From an uncultured Collinsella sp. (lineage in GTDB: Bacteria > Actinomycetota > Coriobacteriia > Coriobacteriales > Coriobacteriaceae), in contig CAUADW010000026.1 of assembly GCA_958427895.1 (NCBI GenBank), positions 1 through 24,074 of the forward strand: a stretch of DNA of 24,074 nt, given 5' to 3'. The position numbers and the translations under genes are program-made. Position 1 is the first letter of the stretch. The number at the start of each line of letters is the position of its first letter. The notes under the pieces are model-generated. The model saw only the letters and a list, made by a program, of their open reading frames with translations, was not told the DNA's origin and did not search any database. Of this stretch, positions 8,296 through 15,200 are shown piece by piece.

Positions 8296-9591
8296 ATGGA
8301 TGCGCCAAAGAGATTGACCCAAAAGGGATATAGGCCCCGGCTCATAGAGGAGCGCCTCGACACCCTTATGCGGGCGTTTGGCTGTGTGGAGATCAACGGC
8401 CCCAAATGGTGCGGCAAGACCTGGACGGCGCTCTCTCGCTCGGCGAGCGTCTCCAGGCTCGATGAGCCTGCGCAGCGCGCGGCGGCAGAGGTCGACCCAA
8501 GCCTGGCACTCATCGGCGATGCGCCACACCTGGTCGATGAATGGCAGGAGGTGCCCGAGGTTTGGGATGCCGCCCGGCGCTTCGTGGACGCGAGCGGCAA
8601 CGAACGCGGGACACTTTTGCTCACGGGCTCGACCGCGCTCAAAAGCGAGGAGCGCAGCCATGTTCGTCATTCCGGCACGGGTAGGATCGCCCGTCTGTCA
8701 ATGCGCCCCATGGCCCTGTGTGAGTCGAGCGACGGCGAGCCGCTCGTGTCACTGGCAAGCCTCTTTAAGGGCGAGGGTTTTGCCCCTCAGCGTCGCGAGA
8801 GCACGGTGGATGACGTCGCCCGCTGGTGCTGCAGGGGCGGTTGGCCTGCAAACCTTGGGCTTTCGGATGATCTTGCGCGAGAGACGGCAAGCCAGTACGT
8901 GCACTCGGTGCTCGACGTCAACGTGCTGGACGAGGGCATGTCGCCCGAGCTTGCACACGGCCTTTTGCGAGCTCTTGCCATGAACGAGAGCCAGGCTGTC
9001 ACGTACAAGACGCTCGTAAAGGACGCCTCGTACGGTGAGGCGGGCCCCGACGAGAGGACCATCGCTGCGTACTTGGACCTCTTCAACAGGCTCAAGCTGA
9101 CCGAGGACCTGTGCGGATGGGAGCCGCCCATGCGCTCGAAGGCCCGCGTTCGCGTGCGCCCCAAGCGCTACTTCTGTGACCCGTCACTTGCGGCGGCGTT
9201 GCTGGGGGCTACCCCTGAGCGGCTGCTTGGCGATATGCAAACGCTGGGGATGCTCTTTGAGAATCTCGTCCTGCGCGACGTGCGCGTGTTCCTTTCCACC
9301 TACGGCGGTGTCGACAACAGTGTCCATTATTTCCGAGATGAGAAGGGCCTTGAGGTCGATCTGATCGTTGAGCACGACGGGCGTTGGGGAGCCATCGAGG
9401 TCAAACTGAGTGATGCGAAAGCAGACGATGGAGCGAGAAATCTCAAGGCGCTGGAGAAGAAAGTGCTCTCCAATCCTGCCGCCCAGAATGCCGCGCCGGC
9501 GTTTTTGGCGGTTGTGGTTGGAAAAGGAAGCATTGCCTACACACGCGACGACGACGTGGCGGTGATCCCCATGGCGGCACTTGGGGCGTAG
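8296..9591 (+). CDS. ATP-binding protein, AAA_14 plus DUF4143 type
   Basis: This 431-residue protein has a P-loop GPKWCGKT at 35-42 and a Walker B-like HLVDEWQ at 78-84, the usual form of COG1373-type ATPases. LLLTGS near 108-113 resembles a sensor strand. The middle looks like the winged-helix-containing DUF4143 region. Near residues 350-373 the sequence KGLEVDLIVEHDG...AIEVK has the acidic and lysine spacing of a PD-(D/E)XK nuclease fold. The family is common, often in many copies, in gut actinobacteria and anaerobes, and its function is poorly known; toxin-like, defence and addiction roles have been suggested. It sits alone after a terminator and behind a 23-bp repeat array, with purine genes on both sides, which suggests an inserted cargo gene. 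ATG 8296 has GAGAGGGA upstream. Confidence 0.87.
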   Translation: MDAPKRLTQKGYRPRLIEERLDTLMRAFGCVEINGPKWCGKTWTALSRSASVSRLDEPAQRAAAEVDPSLALIGDAPHLVDEWQEVPEVWDAARRFVDASGNERGTLLLTGSTALKSEERSHVRHSGTGRIARLSMRPMALCESSDGEPLVSLASLFKGEGFAPQRRESTVDDVARWCCRGGWPANLGLSDDLARETASQYVHSVLDVNVLDEGMSPELAHGLLRALAMNESQAVTYKTLVKDASYGEAGPDERTIAAYLDLFNRLKLTEDLCGWEPPMRSKARVRVRPKRYFCDPSLAAALLGATPERLLGDMQTLGMLFENLVLRDVRVFLSTYGGVDNSVHYFRDEKGLEVDLIVEHDGRWGAIEVKLSDAKADDGARNLKALEKKVLSNPAAQNAAPAFLAVVVGKGSIAYTRDDDVAVIPMAALGA

Positions 9592-9617
9592 TGGTTTTGC
9601 GGGCGTGCCGTGCTTCC

Positions 9618-9641
9618 TTTACCGAAAATCCATTTGGTAAA
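9618..9641. other. Small inverted repeat after the ATPase gene
   Basis: TTTACC (9618-9623) and GGTAAA (9636-9641) form a 6-bp inverted repeat with a 12-base spacer, 27 bases after the ATPase stop. It is too weak for a terminator, with no T-run, and is noted only as the one symmetric element in this part of the gap. Confidence 0.25.
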
Positions 9642-9840
9642 CCAGATGCTCGCGGATAGAATAAAGTCGACGGCAGCCCAAATAGTGAAGAGCTGGGCAG
9701 CGCCGTTGCTTGGTCAAGAGGTCAGTGCCTTAATGGCAGCGACTTGTTATGCTTCGAACGCTGCTTGAGCGCCTCGGAAAGTTCGATAAGCGCCGTGAAG
9801 AGCGAGACCAAAGCAACCAAGAGCTCTACGAGCTCTGATG

Positions 9841-9886
9841 GGCCCGGGATGACCTCTGATTCAAGTCACCGGGCCTAAATCTCTTT
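9841..9886 (+). terminator. Terminator-like hairpin upstream of the exonuclease gene
   Basis: GGCCCGG (9841-9847) pairs with CCGGGCC (9869-9875) and the inner TGAC (9850-9853) with GTCA (9865-9868), leaving a two-base bulge. TAAATCTCTTT follows. It could end transcription coming from the ATPase gene or from a small transcript across 9749-9838. The T-run is broken by C, so confidence is moderate. Confidence 0.42.
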
Positions 9887-10048
9887 CATGCATTTGAATA
9901 GAGCGGGCGACTCTCTTGGGGCCGTCTGCATGGCGTGCGACCGGCGCATGGCATTGCGCCCCGCTTTCATGTCCGCACGAGCGCCTATCCTTACGGCAAT
10001 GTAGCCGCCTATGTAGCAAGCGGCAGGCAACGGAGAAAGGCCCTAACC

Positions 10049-10783
10049 GTGTCAGCTGAAAAGACGCCGTGCATCTCGGCTATCGATACGACGAACTTTG
10101 CGCGCCAGATTGTGCTGGACTTTGAGTTTGCGCCGGTGCCAAAGCAGCGCCAGCGCCGTGGACTGCGCAATGAGATTATCGAGGTCGGCGCCGTCAAGCT
10201 CGATTACCACGGCAACGTTATGGGCGAGTTCTCGCAGTTTGTGCAGACGGAATTTACCGAAGGCGTTGCGTTTCCCGTCCGCGAGCTTACGGGGATATCG
10301 GCTGTGGACACCGCGATGGCCGATCCGCTCTACGTGGTGATCAAAAGGCTCAGCGATTGGATCGGTCGCTACTCCGCCCAGGTGGTTTGCTGGAGCGGAG
10401 CGGATCGTCGACAGCTTTTGACCGAGTGCCAGGCAAAGCGCATCGATCTTTCCGCATTTCCTACGGACTGGGCCGACCTGCAGGCGTTTTACACCTCGAT
10501 TATGGACGTGGGCAGCCACGGGCGCGTCTCTTTGGGTGACGCGGCAATGTGGTTTGGCATCGAGTTTGACGAGTCGACGGGCCACGCCCACAGCGCCCTG
10601 GCCGATGCGCGCGTGACCGCAAAGTTGCTCAGGCAGATGATGGACGGGGACTATCGCGTGAGCCCGCGCGCCCAGGAAGTCCGCCAGCGATGGGGGATGG
10701 GCGAGCGAGCCCAGACGCGCCTTTCCAGCAAGTGCCCCGAGCTGAGCGATCTGCTGCTGAAGCTGAAAGCGGAGGAGAGGTAG
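10049..10783 (+). CDS. DEDDh-family 3'-5' exonuclease (DnaQ/ERI-1-like)
   Basis: This 244-residue protein carries the DnaQ-like exonuclease signatures. DFE stands in the N-terminal strand IVLDFEF (metal-binding DxE), NEIIEVGAVKLD follows, and HSALADARVTAKLL gives the final HxxxxD of the DEDDh class. The layout resembles ERI-1/KapD-type nucleases rather than a polymerase proofreading subunit, because it is free-standing and has no BRCT or polymerase domain. It probably trims RNA or DNA 3' ends in the cytosol. I chose GTG 10049 because GGAGAAAGG lies eight bases upstream; the open frame continues upstream to 9935 but that part is low in family resemblance. The last 35 residues are a charged tail. 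The next gene converges on it, so it is a single-gene unit. Confidence 0.85.
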   Translation: MSAEKTPCISAIDTTNFARQIVLDFEFAPVPKQRQRRGLRNEIIEVGAVKLDYHGNVMGEFSQFVQTEFTEGVAFPVRELTGISAVDTAMADPLYVVIKRLSDWIGRYSAQVVCWSGADRRQLLTECQAKRIDLSAFPTDWADLQAFYTSIMDVGSHGRVSLGDAAMWFGIEFDESTGHAHSALADARVTAKLLRQMMDGDYRVSPRAQEVRQRWGMGERAQTRLSSKCPELSDLLLKLKAEER

Positions 10784-10893
10784 GCCTTTTGAGAACGCCA
10801 TTCGGTTTGGCATGGCGGGACTGTAAGCGCGATTTCGCCCTGCTGTTTGAATCGAAGCGTCAACCAGTATGACGAGCTGTCTGGTCTGTCTGC

Positions 10894-11316
10894 CTACGCC
10901 CCCGCAATCCCGCGCGCGGCACTCAGCAGCTCGTACTCCCTTTGGTTCCACTGGCGCAGATCGGCGGCGTTGACGGCATCGCGACACAGATCCAGGAACA
11001 CCTCGGCGCCCTCGTAGAAACACTTGCGGGCAAAGTCACCCGAGCCGTCCGCGATGCACGTGCCGTCTGCAAACAGCTTCCAACTCGACGGCTCGCGCGA
11101 GTCATCTCCGAGCAGCTTGATCTGCAGTACGTGCGGATTGTCGGCAACGCAGAGCTCTTCCTCGAGCTTTTGCACAGTAAAGCGCATCTGGTGGGAGAGG
11201 CTGCTCTTGACCATGGCCGAGGCGTAGCCATTTGGCTTATCCAGAAGATGCATGTGATTCGGTTTGACGACCAGATTGTGGAAGTTGCGCTCACTGCGCA
11301 CGGATAAATTGTCCAT
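10894..11316 (-). CDS. Hypothetical protein, 140 residues
   Basis: I do not recognise this family. The start ATG at 11316 is well supported by AAAGGAG seven bases upstream on the minus strand. The protein is soluble, with no signal peptide or membrane segment. It begins MDNLSVRSERNFHNLVVKPN, then has an amphipathic stretch (MVKSSLSHQMRFTVQKLEEE) and a strand-rich middle containing WKLFADGTCIADGSGDF. A helical end follows (AEVFLDLCRDAVNAADLRQW). The middle part resembles a small beta-meander in which a measured or bound item is displayed, but no catalytic motif stands out. It faces the exonuclease gene tail to tail. About 220 bases upstream lie three 33-bp repeats and between them a long inverted repeat. 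The frame stays open upstream through the repeats to 11625, but the only start there is a TTG without a binding site. Confidence 0.7.
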   Translation of the reverse strand: MDNLSVRSERNFHNLVVKPNHMHLLDKPNGYASAMVKSSLSHQMRFTVQKLEEELCVADNPHVLQIKLLGDDSREPSSWKLFADGTCIADGSGDFARKCFYEGAEVFLDLCRDAVNAADLRQWNQREYELLSAARGIAGA

Positions 11317-11404
11317 ACGGACTCCTTTCATCGATGTTGGCAGGGCCACCGTGCCTCTTGGCTGGTTGGCGTCGGGATCGTGGAGCCAACTCTCTACCCC
11401 GACT

Positions 11405-11436
11405 CTGGATAAAACGTGCCCGCTCCTTGCGGGCAC
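11405..11436 (-). terminator. Minus-strand terminator candidate
   Basis: GTGCCCGC (11416-11423) and GCGGGCAC (11429-11436) form a perfect 8-bp hairpin with a five-base loop. Read on the minus strand it is followed by GTTTTATCC. It lies between the membrane-protein gene and the 140-residue gene, both on the minus strand, and would end transcription from the former. The T-run is short. Confidence 0.45.
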
Positions 11437-11463
11437 GATGGAGTCTATCAGCACGCGCGGACA

Positions 11464-11511
11464 GAAATCAAGCGCCGCGTGCGAAATGGCGCGTGGGCGG
11501 CGCTTGATTTC
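11464..11511. repeat. Perfect 15-bp inverted repeat
   Basis: GAAATCAAGCGCCGC (11464-11478) is exactly repeated in inverted form at 11497-11511, with an 18-base loop. Neither side has a T-run, so a terminator is not the obvious reading. It may be a small palindromic element, the end structure of the membrane-protein transcript, or a protein-binding site. No target-site duplication is evident around it. Confidence 0.7.
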
Positions 11512-11536
11512 GCCGGCTGCGGCTAGGCTCAAATCA

Positions 11537-11612
11537 GGAAAAGTGTCGAAATCAGCCGTATGAAAGTACGGAAAAGTGTCGAATCTAACGGTCTCAACAT
11601 CCGGAAAAGTGT
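11537..11612. repeat. Three 33-bp-spaced repeats of GGAAAAGTGT
   Basis: GGAAAAGTGT starts at 11537, 11570 and 11603, exactly 33 bases apart. The first two copies extend to GGAAAAGTGTCGAA; the sequence between copies is not conserved. The period equals about three helical turns, so a protein array on one DNA face is plausible. The array lies in the 365-base gap between two minus-strand genes. Read on the minus strand the copies translate as xTFPxxxT repeats, but no start codon with a binding site supports coding. Confidence 0.75.
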
Positions 11613-11681
11613 AACCGGATGACAAAACAGCACGTAGAAGCTGGTACTACATATGGACGCTTCAGCCGCCCCCGACCCTCG

Positions 11682-12695
11682 CTACTCGTCTCCGTCGTTG
11701 GGGTCGCCCTTGAGGGTGTTGATGTCCAGGTGCTGGTTGTCGTCCTCTTTTTGCTGTGTTGCCGATTCGGACGCGGTGGGGCCGCGGAACAGCTGGAATC
11801 CCTCAAACGCGATCACGCCGAGCAGAGCGATGATGATGGCGATAAAGACAACCTTTGCCGCCTGCGAAAACTTCGAAAAGCGCGGCGGTTCTTCTTCGGT
11901 GTGGTAATCGGCAGCGCGCTTATCGTCGGCGCCGTGGGTATACAACGATGCCGAGGCTGCCTTTACGCTCGCTTGGTTGTAATCGGGAGCGGGCGTGGCG
12001 GCAAACGGGTCGCGAGAATAGCCCCTCGACGTTTGGTCGTAATCCTCGGTTTCGATGCGGCCGGCGCGAGGTTGTTCGCTCGGGCAGTTGGCGTATGCTG
12101 CGGTGTTGTCGTATGCGGAGTCGCGTTTCTCGGCAGCCGCAAACAGGGGGTTTACCGGAATGTCGAGCGCCGGCATGCCGTCCGAGGTCTCGTCCAGATC
12201 TGCCGCTGCCCAGGAATCAAAGGCAAACTGGCGGTTGGAAAGATCATCCAGATCCATGACAGGCGGCTCGAGCTCGGGCTCGGGCTGGGGTTCGGGAGCC
12301 GCGTATGTCGGCTGCTGCGGGGTGGCATACGCGGGTGCGCTGCTGGGCGCATGGCGCTGTGCCGCTGCAGCGAGAAACGCCGCCGTCTCGGACGGATCGC
12401 TAGCAGGACGGGGCGCAGGGGCGGCTTTACGCGTCGTCTGCACGATAGGACGGGTGGCAAAGTCGTCTGCGGGCACGGATGCCGGCGCGGGCGTGGCGGA
12501 AGGTGCGGGCTTTGCACTTGTCGGGCGAACCCCGCCGCCTATGAGTTCCTCGGCGGTCCAAGGGCGGTCGCTCATCACGTCGTCGAGGCTCAACGCAAAC
12601 AGATCGTCTTCGCCCTCGTCAAACGCGCGTTTCGCATGCCTGGCGCCAGAAACGGTGCCTCCGCGGCCGTTGCGTGATGCGTTGCTCGACCCCAT
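11682..12695 (-). CDS. Single-pass membrane protein with long disordered N-terminal region
   Basis: This 337-residue protein of unknown function starts at ATG 12695, with AAAGGA nine to ten bases upstream. About 280 residues are polar and rich in Ala, Pro, Glu and Asp (for example APEPQPEPELEPP), with an early acidic segment DEGEDDLFALSLDDVMSD. One membrane segment (VVFIAIIIALLGVIAFEGF) lies near residues 281-300 and is preceded by basic residues (RFSKFSQAAK). A 34-residue acidic tail follows. The positive-inside rule puts the long N-terminal part in the cytoplasm and the short tail outside. There is no signal peptide and no recognisable enzyme domain. The layout is reminiscent of actinobacterial envelope or division-associated proteins that tether cytoplasmic partners, but that is only analogy. 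It has its own promoter candidate and is probably monocistronic. Confidence 0.75.
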   Translation of the reverse strand: MGSSNASRNGRGGTVSGARHAKRAFDEGEDDLFALSLDDVMSDRPWTAEELIGGGVRPTSAKPAPSATPAPASVPADDFATRPIVQTTRKAAPAPRPASDPSETAAFLAAAAQRHAPSSAPAYATPQQPTYAAPEPQPEPELEPPVMDLDDLSNRQFAFDSWAAADLDETSDGMPALDIPVNPLFAAAEKRDSAYDNTAAYANCPSEQPRAGRIETEDYDQTSRGYSRDPFAATPAPDYNQASVKAASASLYTHGADDKRAADYHTEEEPPRFSKFSQAAKVVFIAIIIALLGVIAFEGFQLFRGPTASESATQQKEDDNQHLDINTLKGDPNDGDE

Positions 12696-12730
12696 CTTGT
12701 TCCATCCTTTCGAAATGCTCACATTCATCG

Positions 12731-12736
12731 ATTATA
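12731..12736 (-). promoter_or_regulatory. -10 element TATAAT for the membrane-protein gene
   Basis: Read on the minus strand the sequence is a perfect TATAAT, 35 bases before the start codon at 12695. No good -35 match is found 16-18 bases upstream, so the promoter call rests on the -10 box and its position. Confidence 0.42.
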
Positions 12737-12817
12737 TGGAACTTGCCTTGCGGCCGACTCTCGGATTCGTGCATTCCAGAACTCGCGCCCAAAAGGGGAG
12801 GGGTGCAGGCGCGCTGA

Positions 12818-13471
12818 CTATTTGTCGCCGGCGGCAGCCTTTGCCTCGTTGAGGTAGCTATAGAAGCTGTACTTGGAGATGCCAAAGAACTCGCAGGCGC
12901 GCTCGCTCGACTTGGAGATGAGGAAGGCGCCGCGACGGTCGAGGTATCCGATAGCGCGAATGCGCTCGTCCTTGGTCATGAGGGCGGCGGGCTTGCCCAC
13001 GTACTGCTCGCACTCGCGCAGCAGATCCTCGAGCAGGTCGCCGATGTTTTTGGTGATGGGCTCGGGCTCGGTGTATCCCTTGTCGCCCGTGCCGGTGAGC
13101 GCGTCGAGCGAGCGCTCAAAAGCCTTCATGAGCGTAATGTCAAAGTTAATGCCCAAAATGCCGACGGGCTTGCCCTCGTCGTTGCGGATAAAGATGGTCG
13201 AGGACTTGAGCAGCTTGCCATCGGCGGTTTTGGTGAGGTATGGCTCGCGGTCGTGCACGTCGGCGGTGCCCTCGTGCATGGACTCAAGCACAATATGGCT
13301 GGGGCCGTCACCCAGTTTGCGCCCACTGACGTGGCCGTTTTCAATCACTACGATGGAGTGGTCCACGTCCTCGGTCTCCAGATCGTGGACGACGATTTCG
13401 CAGTTGGGGCCAAACTGGAGCGCCAGGCCGTGTGCAAGACGCTTGTAAAACTCAATCTGTGCGGGGGTCAT
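12818..13471 (-). CDS. YheO/DauR-type transcriptional regulator (PAS-like domain plus HTH)
   Basis: This 217-residue protein has the two-part layout of the YheO/DauR family. The N-terminal YheO-type PAS-like domain covers roughly residues 5-115 (GPNCEIVVHDLE, SIVVIENGHVSGRKLGD, GILGINFDIT). A C-terminal helix-turn-helix covers roughly 150-212 (RGAFLISKSSERACEFFGIS and KYSFYSYLNEAK). ATG 13471 is chosen because AGGAAGG lies six bases upstream; a GTG 30 bases earlier has none. It is divergent from dpaL, and the shared 277-base gap contains two identical-type dyads, so it very likely controls dpaL and possibly the ygeY-ygeW genes. DauR in Pseudomonas responds to D-arginine catabolism, so a small nitrogen-rich metabolite of the pathway is a reasonable ligand guess. 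In E. coli the comparable cluster is near ygeV, a sigma-54 activator, so the regulation here differs. Confidence 0.88.
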   Translation of the reverse strand: MTPAQIEFYKRLAHGLALQFGPNCEIVVHDLETEDVDHSIVVIENGHVSGRKLGDGPSHIVLESMHEGTADVHDREPYLTKTADGKLLKSSTIFIRNDEGKPVGILGINFDITLMKAFERSLDALTGTGDKGYTEPEPITKNIGDLLEDLLRECEQYVGKPAALMTKDERIRAIGYLDRRGAFLISKSSERACEFFGISKYSFYSYLNEAKAAAGDK

Positions 13472-13590
13472 GGGTGCCTTCCTAAAAATTAGTTTGGGCA
13501 CACTTTGCCATAAACCACACTTGTTCGCAAATAACGAAAGCGTCGCTGCGTTATGTAACCGTTCGGCGGCGAAAAGGTACCGATTACGGC

Positions 13591-13605
13591 AACAAACAAT
13601 TTGTT
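13591..13605. promoter_or_regulatory. Candidate operator 1 (AACAAA-N3-TTTGTT)
   Basis: AACAAACAATTTGTT is a 6-bp inverted repeat with a three-base spacer, lying between the regulator and dpaL. Its match to a second site 51 bases away, and its place in a divergent gap, support regulator binding. No experimental consensus is known to me. Confidence 0.55.
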
Positions 13606-13641
13606 AGGTTTGCCAATCAAAAAGTGTGATAGAACAGTGCT

Positions 13642-13656
13642 AACAAACTTTTTGTT
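13642..13656. promoter_or_regulatory. Candidate operator 2 (AACAAA-N3-TTTGTT)
   Basis: AACAAACTTTTTGTT repeats the architecture of operator 1 with both arms identical. Centre-to-centre spacing is 51 bases, close to five helical turns, so two dimers could meet on the same face. The flank CTAACAAA is shared with the reverse of site 1. It lies about 93 bases before the dpaL start codon. Confidence 0.55.
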
Positions 13657-13748
13657 TGGCATCCACATAAAAGTTCAGTCGCATGAATGGGAATGGGCTG
13701 AAACGCGTATGCGGGGGCCGGCAAGAGAGGACTTAAGGAGTTCACCGT

Positions 13749-14963
13749 ATGGCCGATAAGATCCAGTGGGCGGGCAACACGATGCCCAAGAGCGATGACA
13801 AGCACTTGGGAATCATGAGCCTCGACCACGTGAAGAAGGCCCGCGCCTTCCACCAGTCGTTCCCCCAGTACACCGTCACTCCGCTTGCCCGCCTGGATGG
13901 CCAGGCTGCACGCCTGGGCCTTTCCAACCTGTGCGTTAAGGACGAGAGCTATCGCTTTGGCCTCAACGCCTTTAAGGTCCTGGGCGGTTCGTTTGCCATG
14001 GCCAACTACATTGCCGACGAGACCGGCAAGGACGTTGCCGAGTGCACCTTCGATTACCTGACCTCCGATCAGCTTGCCAAGGACTTTGGCCAGGCCACCT
14101 TCTTTACCGCCACCGACGGCAACCATGGCCGCGGCGTGGCATGGGCTGCCAACAAGCTGGGCCAGAAGGCCGTCGTGCACATGCCCAAGGGTTCCACCAA
14201 GCCCCGCTTTGATAACATCGCCGCCGAGGGCGCCACGGTGACCATCGAAGAGGTCAACTACGACGAGTGCGTGCGCATGGCCGCCGCCGAGGCCGACGCC
14301 TGCGAGCGCGGCGTTATCGTTCAGGACACCGCCTGGGAGGGCTACGAGAAGATCCCGTCTTGGATCATGGAGGGCTACGGCACCATGGCTTCCGAGGCTG
14401 CCGAGCAGCTGCGCGAGATGGCCATCAACCGCCCGACGCACGTCTTTGTCCAGGCCGGTGTAGGCTCGCTGGCCGGCGCCGTGGTGGGCTACTTCACCAA
14501 CCTGTATCCCGATAACCCGCCCACCTTTGTCGTGGTCGAGTGCGCTCCGGCCGCCTGCCTGTACAAGAGCGCTGCCGCCGGCGACGGCGACCCGCGCATC
14601 GTGGACGGCGACATGCCCTCCATCATGGCCGGCCTGTGCTGTGGCGAGCCCAACATCCTGGGCTGGGATATCCTGCGCAACCACGCCACCGCCTTCGTGT
14701 CCTGCCCCGACTGGGTCACCGCTCGCGGCATGCGCACCCTGGGCGCTCCCGAGAAGGGCGACCCGCGCGTCATCTCCGGCGAGTCCGGCGCTGTGACCAC
14801 CGGCCTGGTCGAGACCCTCATGCTCGATCCCGAGTACGCCGAGCTCAAGGAACTCATCGGCCTGGACAAGACGAGCTCCGTGCTCTGCTTCTCCACGGAA
14901 GGTGACACGGACCCGGATCAGTACCGTCGCATCGTCTGGGAGGGCGAGTATCCGACCTGCTAG
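13749..14963 (+). CDS. dpaL: Diaminopropionate ammonia-lyase (YgeX)
   Basis: This 404-residue protein is a fold-type II PLP enzyme that splits 2,3-diaminopropionate into pyruvate and two ammonia. It is close in length to E. coli YgeX (about 398). The Schiff-base lysine is K76 in RFGLNAFKVLGG. TDGNHGRGVAW follows at 122-132, with D123 corresponding to catalytic Asp120 of the E. coli enzyme. QDTAWEGY supplies D193, corresponding to Asp189. A glycine-rich phosphate-binding loop appears as VGSLAGAVVG, and GESGAVTTG lies near the end. AAGGAG sits nine bases before the ATG. It begins the dpaL-ygeY-ygeW-arcC series and supplies the step that feeds pyruvate and ammonia to central metabolism. Its codons are strongly biased to C-ending forms, a sign of high expression. 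Confidence 0.96.
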   Translation: MADKIQWAGNTMPKSDDKHLGIMSLDHVKKARAFHQSFPQYTVTPLARLDGQAARLGLSNLCVKDESYRFGLNAFKVLGGSFAMANYIADETGKDVAECTFDYLTSDQLAKDFGQATFFTATDGNHGRGVAWAANKLGQKAVVHMPKGSTKPRFDNIAAEGATVTIEEVNYDECVRMAAAEADACERGVIVQDTAWEGYEKIPSWIMEGYGTMASEAAEQLREMAINRPTHVFVQAGVGSLAGAVVGYFTNLYPDNPPTFVVVECAPAACLYKSAAAGDGDPRIVDGDMPSIMAGLCCGEPNILGWDILRNHATAFVSCPDWVTARGMRTLGAPEKGDPRVISGESGAVTTGLVETLMLDPEYAELKELIGLDKTSSVLCFSTEGDTDPDQYRRIVWEGEYPTC

Positions 14964-14978
14964 CAGACTGACCTGTCC

Positions 14979-15096
14979 GGAGGCAGCCGGAGGACTTTAC
15001 TCCCTGCTCGGACAGTCCTGCTCGCACGGAGAGCACATTAAGTGCTCTCCGGCTCGTGCGGAACTCGCGACGGAGCAAAGTCCTCCGTCCGCCTCC
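14979..15096 (+). promoter_or_regulatory. Large folded region between dpaL and ygeY
   Basis: The outer arms 14979-14998 and 15077-15096 pair at 18 of 20 positions, including an unbroken 11 bp (14988-14998 with 15077-15087). Inside lies a perfect 9-bp hairpin GGAGAGCAC/GTGCTCTCC (15028-15036/15042-15050) with loop ATTAA. It is extended by CGCAC/GTGCG (15023-15027/15056-15060). The whole is a closed multi-stem structure of 118 bases, starting 15 bases after the dpaL stop and lacking a T-run. It could be a processing site setting different mRNA levels for dpaL and ygeY, a leader RNA, or a dispersed palindromic element. Confidence 0.55.
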
Positions 15097-15135
15097 TACG
15101 TTTACTTGCTTGCCGGGTACTCGACCTCACGCTGC

Positions 15136-15175
15136 TTGGCACAAGTGATCTATCTGAAATATCTACCTGTAGGTA
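15136..15175 (+). promoter_or_regulatory. Possible ygeY promoter with adjacent dyad
   Basis: TTGGCA (15136-15141) is a good -35 box. After 18 bases comes TATCTA (15160-15165), a poor -10. A short dyad TACCT-GT-AGGTA (15164-15175) overlaps the expected start site and could be an operator. The -10 mismatch keeps confidence low. Confidence 0.25.
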
Positions 15176-15200
15176 AACCCTTGTAGAAAGGTTGACTGTT

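Larger units (their letters stand above)
9600..9890 (-). pseudogene. Possible decayed membrane-protein coding sequence
   Basis: The gap between the ATPase and exonuclease genes has no convincing intact gene. On the minus strand two frames look like membrane protein. From 9713 downward the frame reads AAQLFTIWAAVDFIL followed by a further hydrophobic run and FTKWIFGKG. It directly follows a TGA, and the same frame continues above that stop for ten sensible codons (QVAAIKALTS). From about 9870 to 9724 another frame gives ELVELLVALVSLFTALIE. Neither has a normal start codon. A broken gene is inference and could be chance. A plus-strand alternative is a 29-codon frame at 9749-9838 (MLRTLLERLGKF...) that ends two bases before a hairpin but has no clear ribosome binding site. 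Confidence 0.22.

Noticed and set aside
10796..10817. Bidirectional terminator between the exonuclease and the 140-residue gene
   Set aside because: CGCCAT/ATGGCG forms a 6-bp stem, but the T-run is missing on the plus strand and broken on the minus strand, so support is too weak for a feature.
11317..11625. N-terminal extension of the 140-residue protein through the 33-bp repeats
   Set aside because: The frame is open and the period is a multiple of three, but the only upstream start is a TTG without a ribosome binding site, while ATG 11316 has AAAGGAG.
11619..12677. Plus-strand frame of 352 codons opposite the membrane-protein gene
   Set aside because: The minus strand has a proper start, binding site, -10 box and membrane segment; the plus product is Arg/Gly/Cys-rich noise.
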